Shown here one piece after another: positions 51,101 to 62,988 of a DNA stretch of 64,000 nucleotides. The stretch is from Thelephora terrestris (Eukaryota; Basidiomycota; Agaricomycetes; Thelephorales; Thelephoraceae): the NCBI GenBank assembly GCA_015956445.1, contig WIUZ02000017.1:827748-891747 (forward strand). The letters are read 5' to 3'. The notes beneath the pieces were generated by a model, which saw only the letters and a program-made list of their open reading frames with translations, did not search any database and was not told the DNA's origin. Every line of letters begins with the position of its first letter. Position 1 is the stretch's first letter. A program made the position numbers and the translations under genes.

Positions 51101-52001
51101 ACTGCAGAGGGCATCCCGGGGTACTCTGTGGTCTCAAAGTCGTGAAACGACGTGGTGAAATTGAAGTTGTCAAAAGGCTCGGTGCTCGTCTCAGATGGAG
51201 CTGTCTGCCTCAGGTAGAGAATCATCACGCTAAGGATGTACCTAGCACAGTTATCGTCCAAGGGGGAAGGCTCGGTCCAAATGGCGGATCGGATTGAGGT
51301 GTCTTTGGGGAGTCCCCGCCTAGCTCCTCCAGGGTTGATCGGGGAGCCAGGCAACGAAGCCATGGAGGGGGCGTGCGACATGGTGCCGAGGCGACCTGAG
51401 CTGGCGTTAGGGTCTTTCGTCTTGTCCTTCCATCGCACAGCGAGAACCACGCAGAGAATCTTCAGGAGCATTAACTGAGATTGCAGCAGGTCCTGATTTC
51501 GTTGCACGTGCACTTCTGACATCTTAAACATCGCGATAATTCAGCGTGCGTAAGAAGTGGGAGTAAATACGACAGCTACGCACTTTAGCGAACTTGTCGA
51601 GCAGTTCAGTAATCGCCCAAGCAATAATATCCACGGAATCATGAGAGAGATCAACGAGAGTTTCGATAGCCTGCTGTAGAGCCTCGTCTGCTTCGACCTG
51701 GCAGATGTTGACGCCAGAATGAACGGGTAGCTGAAACAAGGGATGAACACAAATGGGTAGACAATGCTGTTCGGCTTCTTGCCTTGTTCTTCAAGCGATT
51801 AACGAGCGTGTGGACGACCTTCTGTTGAGGCGTCGAGTTGGCGTTATACGGCGCGTTTGGTGGGAAACTATGAATCGATTCGATGGGTCTGTGTATTCGA
51901 GTGGTTGAGGGATTTGGACTTGTGGTTCCGACATGGCCTCCAGAGGCGGAGGCACGTCTAAGCATCGGAGGAGATGGCCGTCGGAGTTGGAGGCGATCCA
52001 C
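42184..52001 (-). CDS. Neurofibromin/Ira-type Ras GTPase-activating protein
   Basis: This very large multi-exon gene switches off Ras and hence cAMP or MAPK signalling. It starts MDRLQLRRPSPPMLRRASAS and encodes roughly 2,500-2,700 residues, near human NF1 and a little shorter than yeast Ira2. The N-terminal half is helical repeat. The GAP domain (about 47200-46150) has the arginine finger in SLFRGNSTSLRLLGSF (46908-46925 for LFRGNS), NYDMDPTKAAGQDIDRN, and MFLRFISPAIVAPEQINVE. A Sec14-like lipid-binding module follows (YDFIIDLTGFAAGSQPPVQW, KKSIYFLNMNDLAHRF, about 45480-45650). A long helical C-terminus ends WVTQLVDKMIE. I saw no frame break in the exons examined. Some of the more than 25 junctions were not checked individually. 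The promoter is shared with the divergent RRM gene. Confidence 0.9.
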
Positions 52002-52449
52002 GGGGTTCGAGCCGATGCGCGTAAAAGGCAGGCAGGCACAGTGTCAACGGTACTATTGTACGTCTAAGTGTAGTAGTCAAACTTCACAAAGTGTAGGAGG
52101 TAAAGCGAAAAATATTAATCTTTCGACCGCTCGAAGGACATCAGATGAGCGTAACCGGGGCAAGGTCTCCACCATTGTTTCCCCCGAATTGGGCAACGCA
52201 GGCGTGATGGTTGGCCAGTCCCGGGGATTTAACGGGTGGTGCTCAGCCAGAGAAGGGCCCAACTTTCACTTCCACCTCCAACTACTCGCAAGTCGACGCT
52301 CCCGTTGTGGTTGAAAAGCCGCGGTCGAGCGAACTAGGAGATCGAGCCCGCCCGCCCGTTTCACACCTTCTCCGTCATCTCTACCCCCTTCTTCGTTTTC
52401 TCTACCCTAGGAATTGTTTCACGAGTTCTCCAGCCTAATCTTTCGTCTT
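52002..52449. promoter_or_regulatory. Divergent promoter region, RasGAP (-) / Nam8-like (+)
   Basis: These 448 bp separate two divergent start codons. The right part (52360-52440) is pyrimidine-rich (CTACCCCCTTCTTCG), typical of fungal leaders. No further element is defined. Confidence 0.5.
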
Positions 52450-54775
52450 ATGTCGCGCCCTGAGTTCCACGATTACGACCTGCTGCAGGGGGACCAACGA
52501 CCCCCCATCAATTTCTCAATTCCCGTATTGTCCAACCAGGATCGCAACGGAAGCAGCAGATTATCCATTTCCCAAAAATCCTTCTCCCCCTTCGTCCCGA
52601 GGTCTGCCGTACACACGGAGTCCTTCCCAAGGCATGCACAAGATACCTTTATGGGTCCCCACCCAACCAGCTCGCTGGATCACAGAGTGTTGCCGCACTC
52701 CTCCGTCAATCCCGTCACCTACAACCAATTCTCACCTAATCAACAGTCTACTCCCCAGTTCTTCACCCAGCCCACCTCACGTCTGCCTCCAACCTCGTCT
52801 TTTCATCTATCTAAAGCATCCCCAGCATCTTTCTTGCCGTCAGACACGTACATATCTCGCAACACGTCTCAAAGCAACCCATCGATTATCTCTCCCCAGC
52901 CTTCTACTGACACGACCAGAACCCTGTTATGGGGCGAGCTCGAGCCCTGGATGGACGAAGAGTATGCGAAGCAAGTCAGCATGATCATGCATTGGGATCC
53001 GATCAGCATAAAAGTGCCCAAACCCCCTGCAGATTCTGCCAATGGCCCACAAGCAAATAACAAGGGTTACTGCTACCTCACATTCTCTAACTCCGCCAAA
53101 GCCGCCGCGGCCCTCAGTCAACTCATTCACAGCCCCAACCCAACAATCATGCCGAACTCAACGAAACCCTTCTCGCTCACCTGGGCGACTTCGGTCCCCA
53201 TGACTCCTCCAGCGCCTGCTCCAGCTCCCGCCTATGTTCCGCCGAATCCTTACCCCAATCAACAACCACATCAATTTACGAAAGAGTACAGTATTTTTGT
53301 CGGAGATCTCGCACCCGAAGTTTCAAACTCGGATCTGGTTGCAGTGTTCCGCAATCCGGTCCTCGGTCTTCGCAACGACCGAGAGCCTCGGTTCATTCGT
53401 CCGTTCCTAAGTTGCAAAAGCGCAAAGATCATGCTGGATCCCGTCACTGGAGTCTCGCGAGGATACGGTTTCGTGAGGTCAGTGCATTCATTTATCTTTG
53501 GCGAGGTTATCTCGTTGAAATCAATGTGTGCGCCCACAAACAGGTTTACTGAAGAAGCAGATCAGCAGCGGGCGTTAATCGAGATGCATGGACTCTATTG
53601 TCTGTCTCGACCAAGTAAGTATTTCCCGATCCACCACGCGCATCAATTTCCTGTAATGAACTGTGGGCGCAGTGCGTATCTCCCCCGCAACCGCGAAATA
53701 CAAGTTGCCCATGCAGGCCGTGGCCTCTACGGAACCGACGACGCCAAGAGAGTCAACCCCGACAGATGGCCAACACCAAAGGCAACCTTCCCCCCCTTCG
53801 TACAATGTTTACGGGCAACACTCTTCCGGTCAATCCGGTCCTGTGAATGCCGCTTCAAGTTCTTCTCCTTCAATTCCAAACTTATCTTCGAGTTCCACGC
53901 TTAACGAGGACGCTAGAACCGGACAAAGTAGCTCCCGCCCTACATCTGCCCCGGTACCAAGTTACCAAGACCAGTCGCTTGCGGCTGCTCAGCAATATAT
54001 GCCAAACGAGGAATCGTGGAAACACCACGCACAGGCCCGAGCTATCCTGTCCAATCTCATCGGACCGAACGGGGAACAACTGTCGTCATCTGACCCGTAC
54101 AACACCACGGTATTCGTAGGCGGTTTGTCACCTCTGATTTCGGAAGAGACTCTGCGCACGTTCTTCGTGCCGTTCGGAGAAATCCATTATGTGTGTGCAT
54201 GTGATATTACGTTCCGAGGCCCCGTACTGATGCACATGTATTAGGTTAAGGTTCCCGCGGGGAAGAACTGCGGATTTGTTCAATTCATCCGCAAGCCGGA
54301 CGCCGAGCGGGCGATAGAGAAGATGCAGGGATTCCCCATTGGCGGCAGCAGGATTCGATTAAGCTGGGGCCGTAGCCAATGTACGTTTTTCTGCATGTGG
54401 TGGAATCTCGTGTTTCACCTTGACGCTGACATGTCGCTTGGCCTTGTTCGGGGTAAAACAGACAAAGCCGCACAAGCTGCAGCAGAAGCGGCACAAACGG
54501 CAGCGATGCATTCGGAACTTCACCACCCGATCCCACAACCCCCTCCCCATCTTCAATCTCAACCTATCTCACCAGCCCCGCCTCTCCCTCAACAACACCG
54601 ATCCGGATCGCAACCCCAGAACACGATGCACCCTTCGTCGTCATCGACGTCCGGGATGACGATGCCGACTGTTTCGCCCGAACAGGCGGTAGAGCTGATC
54701 CAAAAGTTGGGATTGATGAAGTTCCTCGAACATCCTGAACAGTTTACCGCTTATGACGGACCAAATATGCAATGA
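52450..54775 (+). CDS. Nam8/Ngr1-type RNA-binding protein with three RRMs
   Basis: TIA1-related Nam8 and Ngr1 proteins bind RNA in U1 snRNP-dependent splicing or mRNA decay. The start chosen is MSRPEFHDYDLLQ; an in-frame ATG lies 36 nt upstream. A Ser/Pro/Gln-rich N-terminus precedes RRM1 (TLLWGELEPWMDEEYAKQV .. NNKGYCYLTFSN). RRM2 follows (EYSIFVGDLAPEVSNSDLVA .. VSRGYGFVR, spliced to FTEEADQQRALIEMHG). RRM3 is NTTVFVGGLSPLISEETLR, spliced to VKVPAGKNCGFVQFIRKPDA and IRLSWGRSQ. A Gln/Pro-rich tail with AVELIQKLGLMKFLEHPEQF ends the protein. The three-RRM order with LEPWMDE in RRM1 is diagnostic of this family. Five exons, GT..AG introns. Confidence 0.9.
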
Positions 54776-57107
54776 TTTTGAACTTTTCCTTCGTTTTCCT
54801 TTCCCCGGATGTCTAAAACGGGGACTCTTTATGCGTATGTTGCCTCTCCCACATGACAAAGTGCGAGGAAACAGAAAGAGAAGACAAACGGCTCTATATC
54901 TTCATTTGTTGATTTTCTTGTCGTCGATATGTTTTTCTACGTTTTTCGAGTTCGCTTCTTCAAGATGACCAGTTTAATCCTGGCAAACTCGCATCGGCGA
55001 AGCACGCAAGGCAGCTGTGATCCTAGGCAAGCTGAGACGGGTTTTTTCGTTCTTTCGCGTATGGGGTTATAAGAGCCTCATTTCTTAGAGTAGTTTGTTA
55101 CTCGCCAATATATACTCAGCGGTACGTGGACATCGAACAGGTCAACAACGCATGTTGAAAGGGCGGCTGTCCCCAAGGCCACACCGCGCGCACACGCGAA
55201 GAAACTGATATATGTATTAGACTTTCGAGGGGCCGATGCAGAGTCCCCATCGTAAAGCTCGGCTCGCGGGACCCTTCTGCGGCGGATATATATACATATC
55301 CTCTTTTCTATCTTAGGGACAGGCACGGCGTTGTACGATGTGCGGTGGAATGCAGCTGAGAAAGGTACACGAAGTTGAGCGTGTACGAAGGGTGTTATCT
55401 ATGTGTATCCGGGAATGCAAGAAGGAAGAGGGTGCGGCGAATAGGGCGGTTGATCGTGTCGTGTCGAACAGCTCGCGAGGTGATTTCGGTTGAGGGGAGC
55501 ATTGAGAGAGAGATGACAATTTTAAGAAAGTGAGAAGTGAATGCGACTGCGATGATTTGGGCGATGCAGGCGTTGTGATCTTTGAGGGACCTGCAATGTC
55601 AGAAGCGACTCAATGCGAGTAATCATACCTAATAGCGTTCAACCAGTCATCTTCTGTCAAATATGTAAGATGCAGCGCAGCGCACGCACATGTTTCGCTA
55701 GCGCCCCGTGTCTCCCGACCGTCAAGTTCAAGTTGACGACGATGGGCGCGGTCTTCGTTTAACCATTGTAAGGCGGTATCGTAAAGGCGGCCTTGACCTT
55801 CCTCCCCCGCGTTCCAAGATGTCGGAGGTTGGATACTCAGATGCGCCAAGACGGAGGTGGGCGATGTGAGAAATCATTCAAGCCATCAAATAAAATTTAG
55901 CGGTGAATGGAAGTAGGTGAGGGAGTGTGCTGAAGATAATCGTAGCACCCCTTGCTTCGCTGTCCCGCTTGAGGAACTCAAGAAGCTCATCGACGGTGAC
56001 TTCGTCAAGAAGAAGAACGTCCCAAGGCGCCATAAGACCCATGCAGAACTGAACTCATTCGCCATCGGAAATGTTGTGCATGTGCCAGTCGAGGTCGACA
56101 TCTAACAAATCAAGGAGAAGGTCCCTTCGTTCCTTGCATCGGTAGCCCGGCCACCGACAGAGTCCAAGAAGTGAGGGACGACTGTGTCACTCCTGACGAC
56201 GGGATTCATAGCCCTAGAAACGTGAGAGACAATGAGCCGGGATTGCATCTGATGGCCCTGCGCGAATACCGTTGTGTAATTTCCAGATTTTTGTCCAGGA
56301 ATTCCCTTGAAATCATCCGTCTGCCATGCTTGCGCAAAAGCGATAGACAGTCAACTCAAATCCGCAGGACAGAATGTGGAGGGTAGGTCTTTCTTTTGTT
56401 GTGCGGCGACGCCCATGAACGGTCTCCCTTCAACCGAAGAGGATAAAGGCTGATAAAGGGTGTTCGGAGAACTGGTGCAAAACATCAATCGGAAATTTCC
56501 GACGACGGTGCGTCGCTAGCGTCGCTGCGGAGACAACTGTTCCCGATGCTAGCGCTGTAGTCTATTTCGCTTCACGATCACGCGAAGTTCCAGCCTGTGG
56601 CTGTTGCAGCTACGGCGTAAATCGACGCTGACAACGTTGACAACGTTGAACAGTCACCTCCGAGAAACCGGTCGAACCCGGGCGAACCCGTTCGAATTTG
56701 ATCGGGTAGTTGACCAGATTGGATAACGGTTGTCCTGGCTCGCGCAAATGGCTCATTCCTTCATCAGTAAACAATCCGGCCCCGCGTAGCATCTGCCGAG
56801 CGTTTCAGACGAATGATACCGTTGGATCCTTTATCGATCGTCAAAAGAAGCAGTCTTGCGACATAAGTTGACATGTGTCACGGTTACTTGGTGGCGAGAC
56901 AGCGAAATGCTCAGTTTTGGATCGCTTGGGTTTGTCGATCGGTTTGGGGACCGCGAGAGGCTTCGCTGTAGAAGCTTCAAGCTTCTCTGTGTTTTTGCCG
57001 GTGCCGTGGAGTTGAAGGCAACGCCTCGAAATCCTTTCAAAAGTTGAAGACAACGCCTCGTTATTCAGAGCAGAGCACGCAAAAAGCTTCGTTAGAATCT
57101 ATGAGAG
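54776..57107. other. Gene-poor stretch left of the transposase gene
   Basis: Short frames only. The best candidate is a minus-strand frame at 55610-55849. Near 56625-56650 ACAACGTTG is tandemly repeated. The left end of the Plavaka element should lie here, but I could not identify a terminal inverted repeat. Confidence 0.45.
55610..55849 (-). CDS. Hypothetical short protein or first exon, weakly supported
   Basis: The frame starts MAHLSIQPPTSWNAGEEG and has the helical segment YDTALQWLNEDRAHRRQLE. It could be the first exon of a small gene continuing toward about 55080, where SFFACARGVALGTAALSTC is read, but I could not find a convincing splice chain. No family recognised. Confidence 0.25.
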   Translation of the reverse strand: MAHLSIQPPTSWNAGEEGQGRLYDTALQWLNEDRAHRRQLELDGRETRGASETCACAALHLTYLTEDDWLNAIRYDYSH

Positions 57108-60100
57108 TTACAAGCTACTGCGCAAATGAAAGAAATCCTCCACATCAAAGTAGTGATTGAGAAAAAATTCTCGGGTGTCCTCCATGCTCGTCTCCGCAGT
57201 CAAGTAGGGGTCAGCACTTTCGCCAAACTTTGGAATGAGATTTACGGGCATGTGGCAATGGTAGAAAGGTATAATGGCTCCCATCGGACTGCCGTCACTT
57301 CGCCTGGCCCTTCTCAAAACATACATGCCAGTGATCGGGTCGGGAACAGTTTGCTGACCGCGCGGCATATACGGTTGCGAGACGATATCGAATCGTTGGA
57401 CATATGCGAGGTAGAATGGGAGCTTGGTTTTCAAGGTCCATATGGGATGGAAGATCAGTCGAATCTGCCCGACAAAGAAACCTATCAGAGATATGGGTGA
57501 GCGTAGATTCAAAATCAATAAGTGAAGTGCGAACCACTTAAACCTAGCCCCGGGCGTTGTGGACTCCTGGGATCAACGGATTCGCGGAATAGTACGGTAT
57601 CGCACCGACCCGATGGCCAATCATCGGAGGGCGGTGAAGCGAATAATCGCTGCGGGGGACGGAGCATGCCATCGCAATTGAAGTTTTGAACCTGAACCGA
57701 GTGCCATACTTGGACCCCGTCAAATGGTAACACTGTGCCGTGTGTGGGACCCTGTCTGCCAGAGATTCTCCTGTTGTCTTGGTCGTAGAGGTAGTGTGAG
57801 AGGAAGTCGCGGATCGAAACATAGAGGCCGGGAATATTGAAATCTTCAGCGACGTCGTTGACCTCAGCCCGTGGAACGTTCGGTTTGAGGTTGAAGTGGA
57901 ACCCGGTTGTTGCAGTCGAAAACGTGCGGGGGACTGGTGATGTGAGAGAATCCGAGGGAAGAATTGGTGCGGCGACCGAAAAGAAGTCAGGCATCTTTCT
58001 TCCAGCACGGTCGGGCCCAACCGCTGGAAGTCCCGCCGACCACTCGTCCATGTCCAAAGCGAAGTCATCAAAATCCGCGACATTGCTGCCCAGCGAACCG
58101 GCGGACGCAGATTCGTGGGTGGAGGTTGCTATGTCAAACATTCGCACCTTCTCGTCGCGGTCGAGGTGCCGGCATATTTGCGAGTAGTATTCAATTCCGT
58201 TGGTCTTCAACTTGGGTTTCTTGACGAACTTTCCGTGCGAATGCTCTGTTGAATCTGCGGACCACTGTGGTAAAGACCCAGACCACTGGATGCAAGCGAC
58301 GACCGACTGCAGGAGTTCAAGTTTTGGTATCTCGAAGTGTAGGATTGGTTTGTTTTTCTTTCCAACGCGATATTGGCCGGTGATGATGATGTCCTTGTAC
58401 CTGTGGAAAGTCTGGAGTGCGTCCCCTATCGCACGAAGGGCCTCTGTCGTCACTCGACGCATCTGTGCAAGATAGCGGATGTCGAGCAACGCCCGAATAC
58501 AGACGATGAATTCGAGGGGGGCGGCTCCGGCAATGATGCCAAGGATGTATCGTTGTATGTTTCGGTGTTCTCGGCCGGTGACCTGCTTCAGCGCTGAGAT
58601 ACCCGCAGGGAAACGTCGGTACCCGCAACGCGGCTGGAGAAGCGCAAACCTAAAGTTGATCTCGTCCTCCCCTACTGCCCGGATACACCACTTGACGTCG
58701 TGGTCCCAGAAACACTTGTGGAAATGGTGCAGAACCTCGATTGGAAAGATTTGATGAGGGTTGGGCGGCATTCCGGCAGTGGTCAATATCCAATCTCGCC
58801 AGAATGGCCTGTCAACCCCATTTAGGCGGTAGAGGGTCTTGGCCTCCTTTGTGTATGCCGCAACATTCCATGGATCCATAGAGGATGAGAGGGATGAGAG
58901 TGGTGACAGGATATCGGATGCTGTGCGAGGCGGATGCTGAAACTCGTCCCCGAAGTGAGGGCCAAAGGCAAGGGTTAGGTGTGATGTCTTCCCAGAAACG
59001 CCGACAAGGGCAGCCGCTTCGGGCGTGTCGGCAATGTAGCCAACAATCGGAGTATAGCAGTACCGAACATTTCCGGCGTGGTCCGACATCCAGTCGCCGT
59101 GACGAGCAACGACCTTGAGGGGTTTGCATATCAGATCGAGGCAAGCGTGTATGACTCTATTCTCCAGAATTCCGTGGAGGGGTTTCGGTACGCCGGTGAA
59201 TTTTGGAACAGGGAGGAGCGCAAGGAGAAGAAGGGAGTTGTAGGAAGCTTTCATGCGAACATCCGAGTCGATGTTTGCTGCTGTAATGAGCAATGGATGT
59301 GCAACGCGATCGCCACTCATCGCGGATAAAAGAGTCTTGTCCGACGAAAGAATGGTGCCAAGAACCGTTGTACCAACTGGGACCTGTTCCTGGTGATCCT
59401 CATCAGCAACGTTCTCGGCAACGCCACCCCACATACCTGCATTTCCCAGGCACCATCGCTCGTTACCCAATCACCGTAAGTCCGGTTTCCCAGTATATCG
59501 TACTGGCGTTCAGGGGAAAAGCGAATGCGATTGGCGAAAATTGGGTTTTGAAGCAAGAACTTCATGCACCCGACTGAATCCCGGTAATAGAGGACGACGG
59601 GGTCCTTGGTCGCAAAGCCGGGAATGGAGACTTCCCTTGAAAGCCACCTTGGACCACTAGGGAGAAGTTCAACCCGTGCGCGCAATGACCTTGCTGATGA
59701 AAACGAGAGGCCCAGCCCTTTGATCTGGCAAAAAGGTAAGGGTTGATGAAACGAGGGTGGCGGAGAGCACGCACCAGGTCAAGGGAGAGAAACTCATCGA
59801 TAAACTTCAACGAGAGCTCTGCTCTCGAAAGAAATGATCCCAGTTGCCACTCACCCCTTGACGCAAAGGGGTAATGTAGATTGCTTGCCCGCTCCTCGGA
59901 AAATTTGTCGGTGTAAAAGTTCTCCATAAAACCGCCCGATTGATTGAAGATATGACCAGCGAATGGATACTTGATGGACATCCCTCTAGTGTCGATATAG
60001 GCAGCGGCGTCAATGGCGATCTCTTCGTCTATTGCTGGCGCGGCGGGGGGGGTTTGTTTGTTCGAGATGAACCAACGGGAACAGGAGGAGTAGATATGGT

Positions 60101-60182
60101 TGAGGTGCCTCACGACAGAGGCGGCGCTGTCAAACCCATGTCCACAGCTCGGACAAAGGACCTCGCTCCTAGCAGGGGCCAT
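57108..60182 (-). CDS. Plavaka-type DNA transposase, apparently intact
   Basis: Plavaka transposases belong to CACTA/EnSpm-like cut-and-paste elements that are abundant in Agaricomycetes. Four exons (59775-60182, 59437-59724, 57544-59389, 57108-57481) join in frame to about 971 residues with no stop. The N-terminus has a zinc finger (CPSCGHGFDSAASVVRHLNH). Then follow NLHYPFASRGEWQLGSFLSR, DEFLSLDL joined to IKGLGLSFSSARSLRARVEL, LLPSGPRWLS, WVTSDGAWEMQ joined to EQVPVGTTVLGTILSSDKT, GDRVAHPLLITAANI and LLLALLPVPKFTGVPKPLHG. WNVAAYTKEAKTLYRLNGVD, HKCFWDHDVKWCIRAVGEDE, GISALKQVTGREHRNIQRYI, PLHFEIPKLELLQSVVACIQ-like sequence and ending modules (LPFYLAYVQRFDIVSQ, PVNLIPKFG) complete the family pattern. 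I did not assign the catalytic acidic triad. Confidence 0.9.
57108..60182 (-). mobile_element. Plavaka DNA transposon (coding part; ends not defined)
   Basis: The element is defined here only by its transposase gene. Terminal inverted repeats and target-site duplications were looked for in about 700 bp on the left and 250 bp on the right without success, so the true ends may be farther out. The plus-strand ORFs at 60325-62698 may lie inside it. Confidence 0.7.
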
Positions 60183-60324
60183 CAGGGTCCACTCGTTGTT
60201 CTTGTTTGCAGTACTAGTGGGTAGTCTTCTTGTGCGTGAGGTCGGGAGTGGGTGGGCGGCAAGGTCGTGACGTGTCCGTCACACTGAGTCTTGGACTTTG
60301 CGCAAAGTTCTCATCTGGGTTCTC

Positions 60325-60993
60325 ATGTCACAACCGCCTCCACCCATGGATCCACCCTCTACAGACCCATACCTCTCCGTCGTCGAGCTTTATCAGCGCC
60401 TGGAAGCCCTTACCCCGGTGTGTATAATTTGAACTCCACCAAATTCCGTGCTCACTCCTGACCAGGCGAACAACTTCAACCCCACCACCTCTGACAACGA
60501 GTGCCTTGCGCTTTTAATGTCAGCCCGGTCAGCACGCGATACTTTTCTAGCCCAACGCGAAACATCACGCCAAGATGTAATAGCAGCTCGTGAACGCCTC
60601 AAGTTACACGAAGCTCGAGCGAATCACCTTGCCAATACAGCCAGCGCCGTTGAAGACTTTATCGGGGAAGCAAGGTCGCGTTTCCGGGCGCGTGGAATTC
60701 CTATTCATCCTGTCTCCATCCCACCCCGTGTCCACCATTCGCCAACGCCACTTGACCTTTCTTCCCAGCTATTCACTCGCGATGAAACCACCGCAACTCC
60801 TTCGGAGCATGTGCAGGAGTCAGCTGGTCCAATCTTTGCCGTCAACAATGAGACAAGCGAGAGGGTGCGTGTTCCTCTAGATCATATTTATGTACTTATC
60901 CTCAGTATCTTTACGTCCAGGATCCATTGTGAATGTTCCTTGTCATTTTGTCGTTTTACGAGATGTACCGTTTGCCTTGTGCCCAGAACTTAA
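60325..60993 (+). CDS. Hypothetical coiled-coil protein divergent from the transposase
   Basis: Exon 1 (60325-60417, MSQPPPPMDPPSTDPYLSVV) joins across a 48-nt intron to exon 2 (60466 onward), about 206 residues if the frame runs to 60993. The middle is helical and charged (SARSARDTFLAQRETSRQDV, AARERLKLHEARANHLA), consistent with a short coiled coil. The 3' end is uncertain because a further intron starting near 60866 is possible. No known domain. The 142-bp gap to the transposase start suggests either a shared promoter or a second gene of the element (inference). Confidence 0.5.
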
Positions 60994-61163
60994 ATACACT
61001 GGTCCGATATCTTGTTTCTCTATCCTCTCTCTTCCGCATTTCCTTTTCTTCTCTTCTTTTTCTACCTCTACTTCTCTACCTCTCCGATTAGACCGTTTCC
61101 CCTGACTTCCAAGGCATCCGACCGCCGAATCCACTCTCATTTGTCTACCTTCCATACCTCGTA

Positions 61164-62698
61164 ATGCAGACTCATTCAGCCCTTCGTCGCTCAAACCGAC
61201 TTGCTCCGATTGATTCCTCACCCCCGCCAAACGATCGGAAACATCCTCAAGATGATGAACCCGAACCGAACCCCATGGCCCCCAAAAAACCAAAGAAGGT
61301 GACGTGTTTCATCCATCTAAAAAATCTTACGGAGCTGACAGTGGGTTTTAGGGGTCTGGGAAAGGCAAGTCAAAGTCCAACAAACGACAACCGCCAACCG
61401 TGAATAGTCCAGCCCCGCGCTCTGCTGTCAATACCGAATTTGAACGGTACGGGAACGTATCGACTCCCACTCGTTCAGATCGCTTTGTCTCCCAACCTCC
61501 ACAATCCATCAATCCCGCCTCCATGCAGGGCTTTACTGCAAATACGTCGACACGCTTCAATCACAACTTGGACTTTACTACGAATCAGCCTCTAATTGCG
61601 AGGTCACATCCCTCACCCGTATTTACGAATAATCACTCCCCCGGTCTTTCCACTGCACGCCAGATAATCCCACCTGTTCACTATAACGATGCATCCCATC
61701 AACTCGGTAACTCTGCTGCACGCCTGGCATCCTCACCGGTTCATTTGATCGATATCCCTGGCCGCCACGGTCTCACTCCTGTACACCAAACGATCTCACC
61801 CATTCGCGCCGTCAATACACCTGGACATCTTAATCTCAACGCTGCACACTCGCTACCCCCATCTGTCCGTTTCATTGATACCCCTCGTCATCCTGGTCCT
61901 GCACCACATCAGGGCCCATCGCCTGTCCACATCGTCGAGACTCCCGGTCGTCCCATCCCCATTGCCACCCATCAGATACCACCTGTCCATGCCGTCAATC
62001 ATCCCGGTCTCACCACTACTCACACGTTGCCCCCGCCTGTACGGGCTGTCAATACTTCTGACCGATCCCAACTTTCGTACCCAGTTCATCGCTCTCACCA
62101 CATAGGACCTCCATCCAGTCACGTCCCTGACCTTCCACTCCCTGCTGCAGATCGCTTCCTCGATCCGTCGCCCATGAGGATCACACCACCAAATCTAGCC
62201 CAGCGATCTGGTGTCACTGCACTCAACCCACAGCATTCTCAGGAAGCTGAGATCATCGACGTTGATGAACTTGGCGAGGATGACAGCAGTAATCCCAGCG
62301 ATGGGGAGGACGAAGAGAGCCCTGACGACACGATTGAATACCTCGCGGCGAGCGAACAATCTTCTGCAAGCGGTGTCAAGGTAAAAGTTTTCCCTAATGA
62401 GATCACACCTTCCCTGACCCCACCCTTCCAGTTCTCCCCAACTATCGTTGACGTTTTGCAGAAGCATTGGAAGACCAATGGCCGTCCAACTCTCAAGGTT
62501 GGCCCTCGTCCAAAACGAGTCCGACCAGAGCCATCTCCCGACTCGCGCCATTTCTACACTGGCCCCTGGTCCAAGGTCCTCGACCTCGCGCGAAACCTGC
62601 TTATAGGTCGGGTGATATTGGACTATGCTTTCCCCAACGCCACTGACCTTGCTGCTGACTCGATGGAATGCCTGACCGACGCCGTTGCAACGGTTTGA
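61164..62698 (+). CDS. Low-complexity protein with truncated DUF6532-like C-terminus
   Basis: Exon 1 (61164-61298, MQTHSALRRSNRLAPIDSSP) joins to exon 2 (61352-62698), 493 residues. The basic N-terminus (PKKPKKGSGKGKSKSNKRQP) is followed by a His/Pro-rich disordered region built of degenerate repeats such as SPVHLIDIPGRHG, SPIRAVNTPGH, SPVHIVETPGRP and PPVHAVNHPG. An acidic patch (IIDVDELGEDDSSNPSDGED) precedes the C-terminus. There, FYTGPWSKVLDLARNLLIGR and VILDYAFPNATDLAADSMEC resemble the beginning of Agaricomycete DUF6532 domains, which are normally much longer. The stop at 62698 therefore suggests truncation. DUF6532 similarity is moderate. Confidence 0.55.
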
Positions 62699-62926
62699 GC
62701 ACGTCCGTCCAATCGTCTTGACGACCACTTCCGTTGTCGTGACCGTATTTCGGACACTATCCGGAATCGCGACCTTCTCTCGACTATCGACAACCGCTGC
62801 GCGAGGTCTGGATGACCTCCCTCAGCATTCTCGACTGTCCCGACGAGGATTTGCCTGTCCCTTCACTTCGCCACACGTCCCTCTCTCCCTATTCTCCCTC
62901 GCGACTTCCCGACGTTTTCCCTTTCG

Positions 62927-62988
62927 ACCTGCGACTTAGACCTGCGACCTGCGACCTGCGCCCTTCGACCTTAGACCTGCGACCCGCG
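62927..62988 (+). repeat. Heptamer minisatellite, ACCTGCG-type
   Basis: Nine units related to ACCTGCG are read over 62 nt. Variants include ACTTAG (one base short), CCCTTCG, ACCTTAG and ACCCGCG. It lies 229 nt after the DUF6532-like stop. Confidence 0.8.

Noticed and set aside
55078-55519. Short hydrophobic minus-strand segment reading SFFACARGVALGTAALSTC, considered as the end of a Rer1-like protein
   Set aside because: The following residues do not match the conserved Rer1 motif and no upstream exons of that family were found.
56820-60330. GACATGTGTC and a GTGTGACGGACACGTCAC-like sequence as terminal inverted repeats of the Plavaka element
   Set aside because: The match is short and imperfect and has no flanking target duplication.
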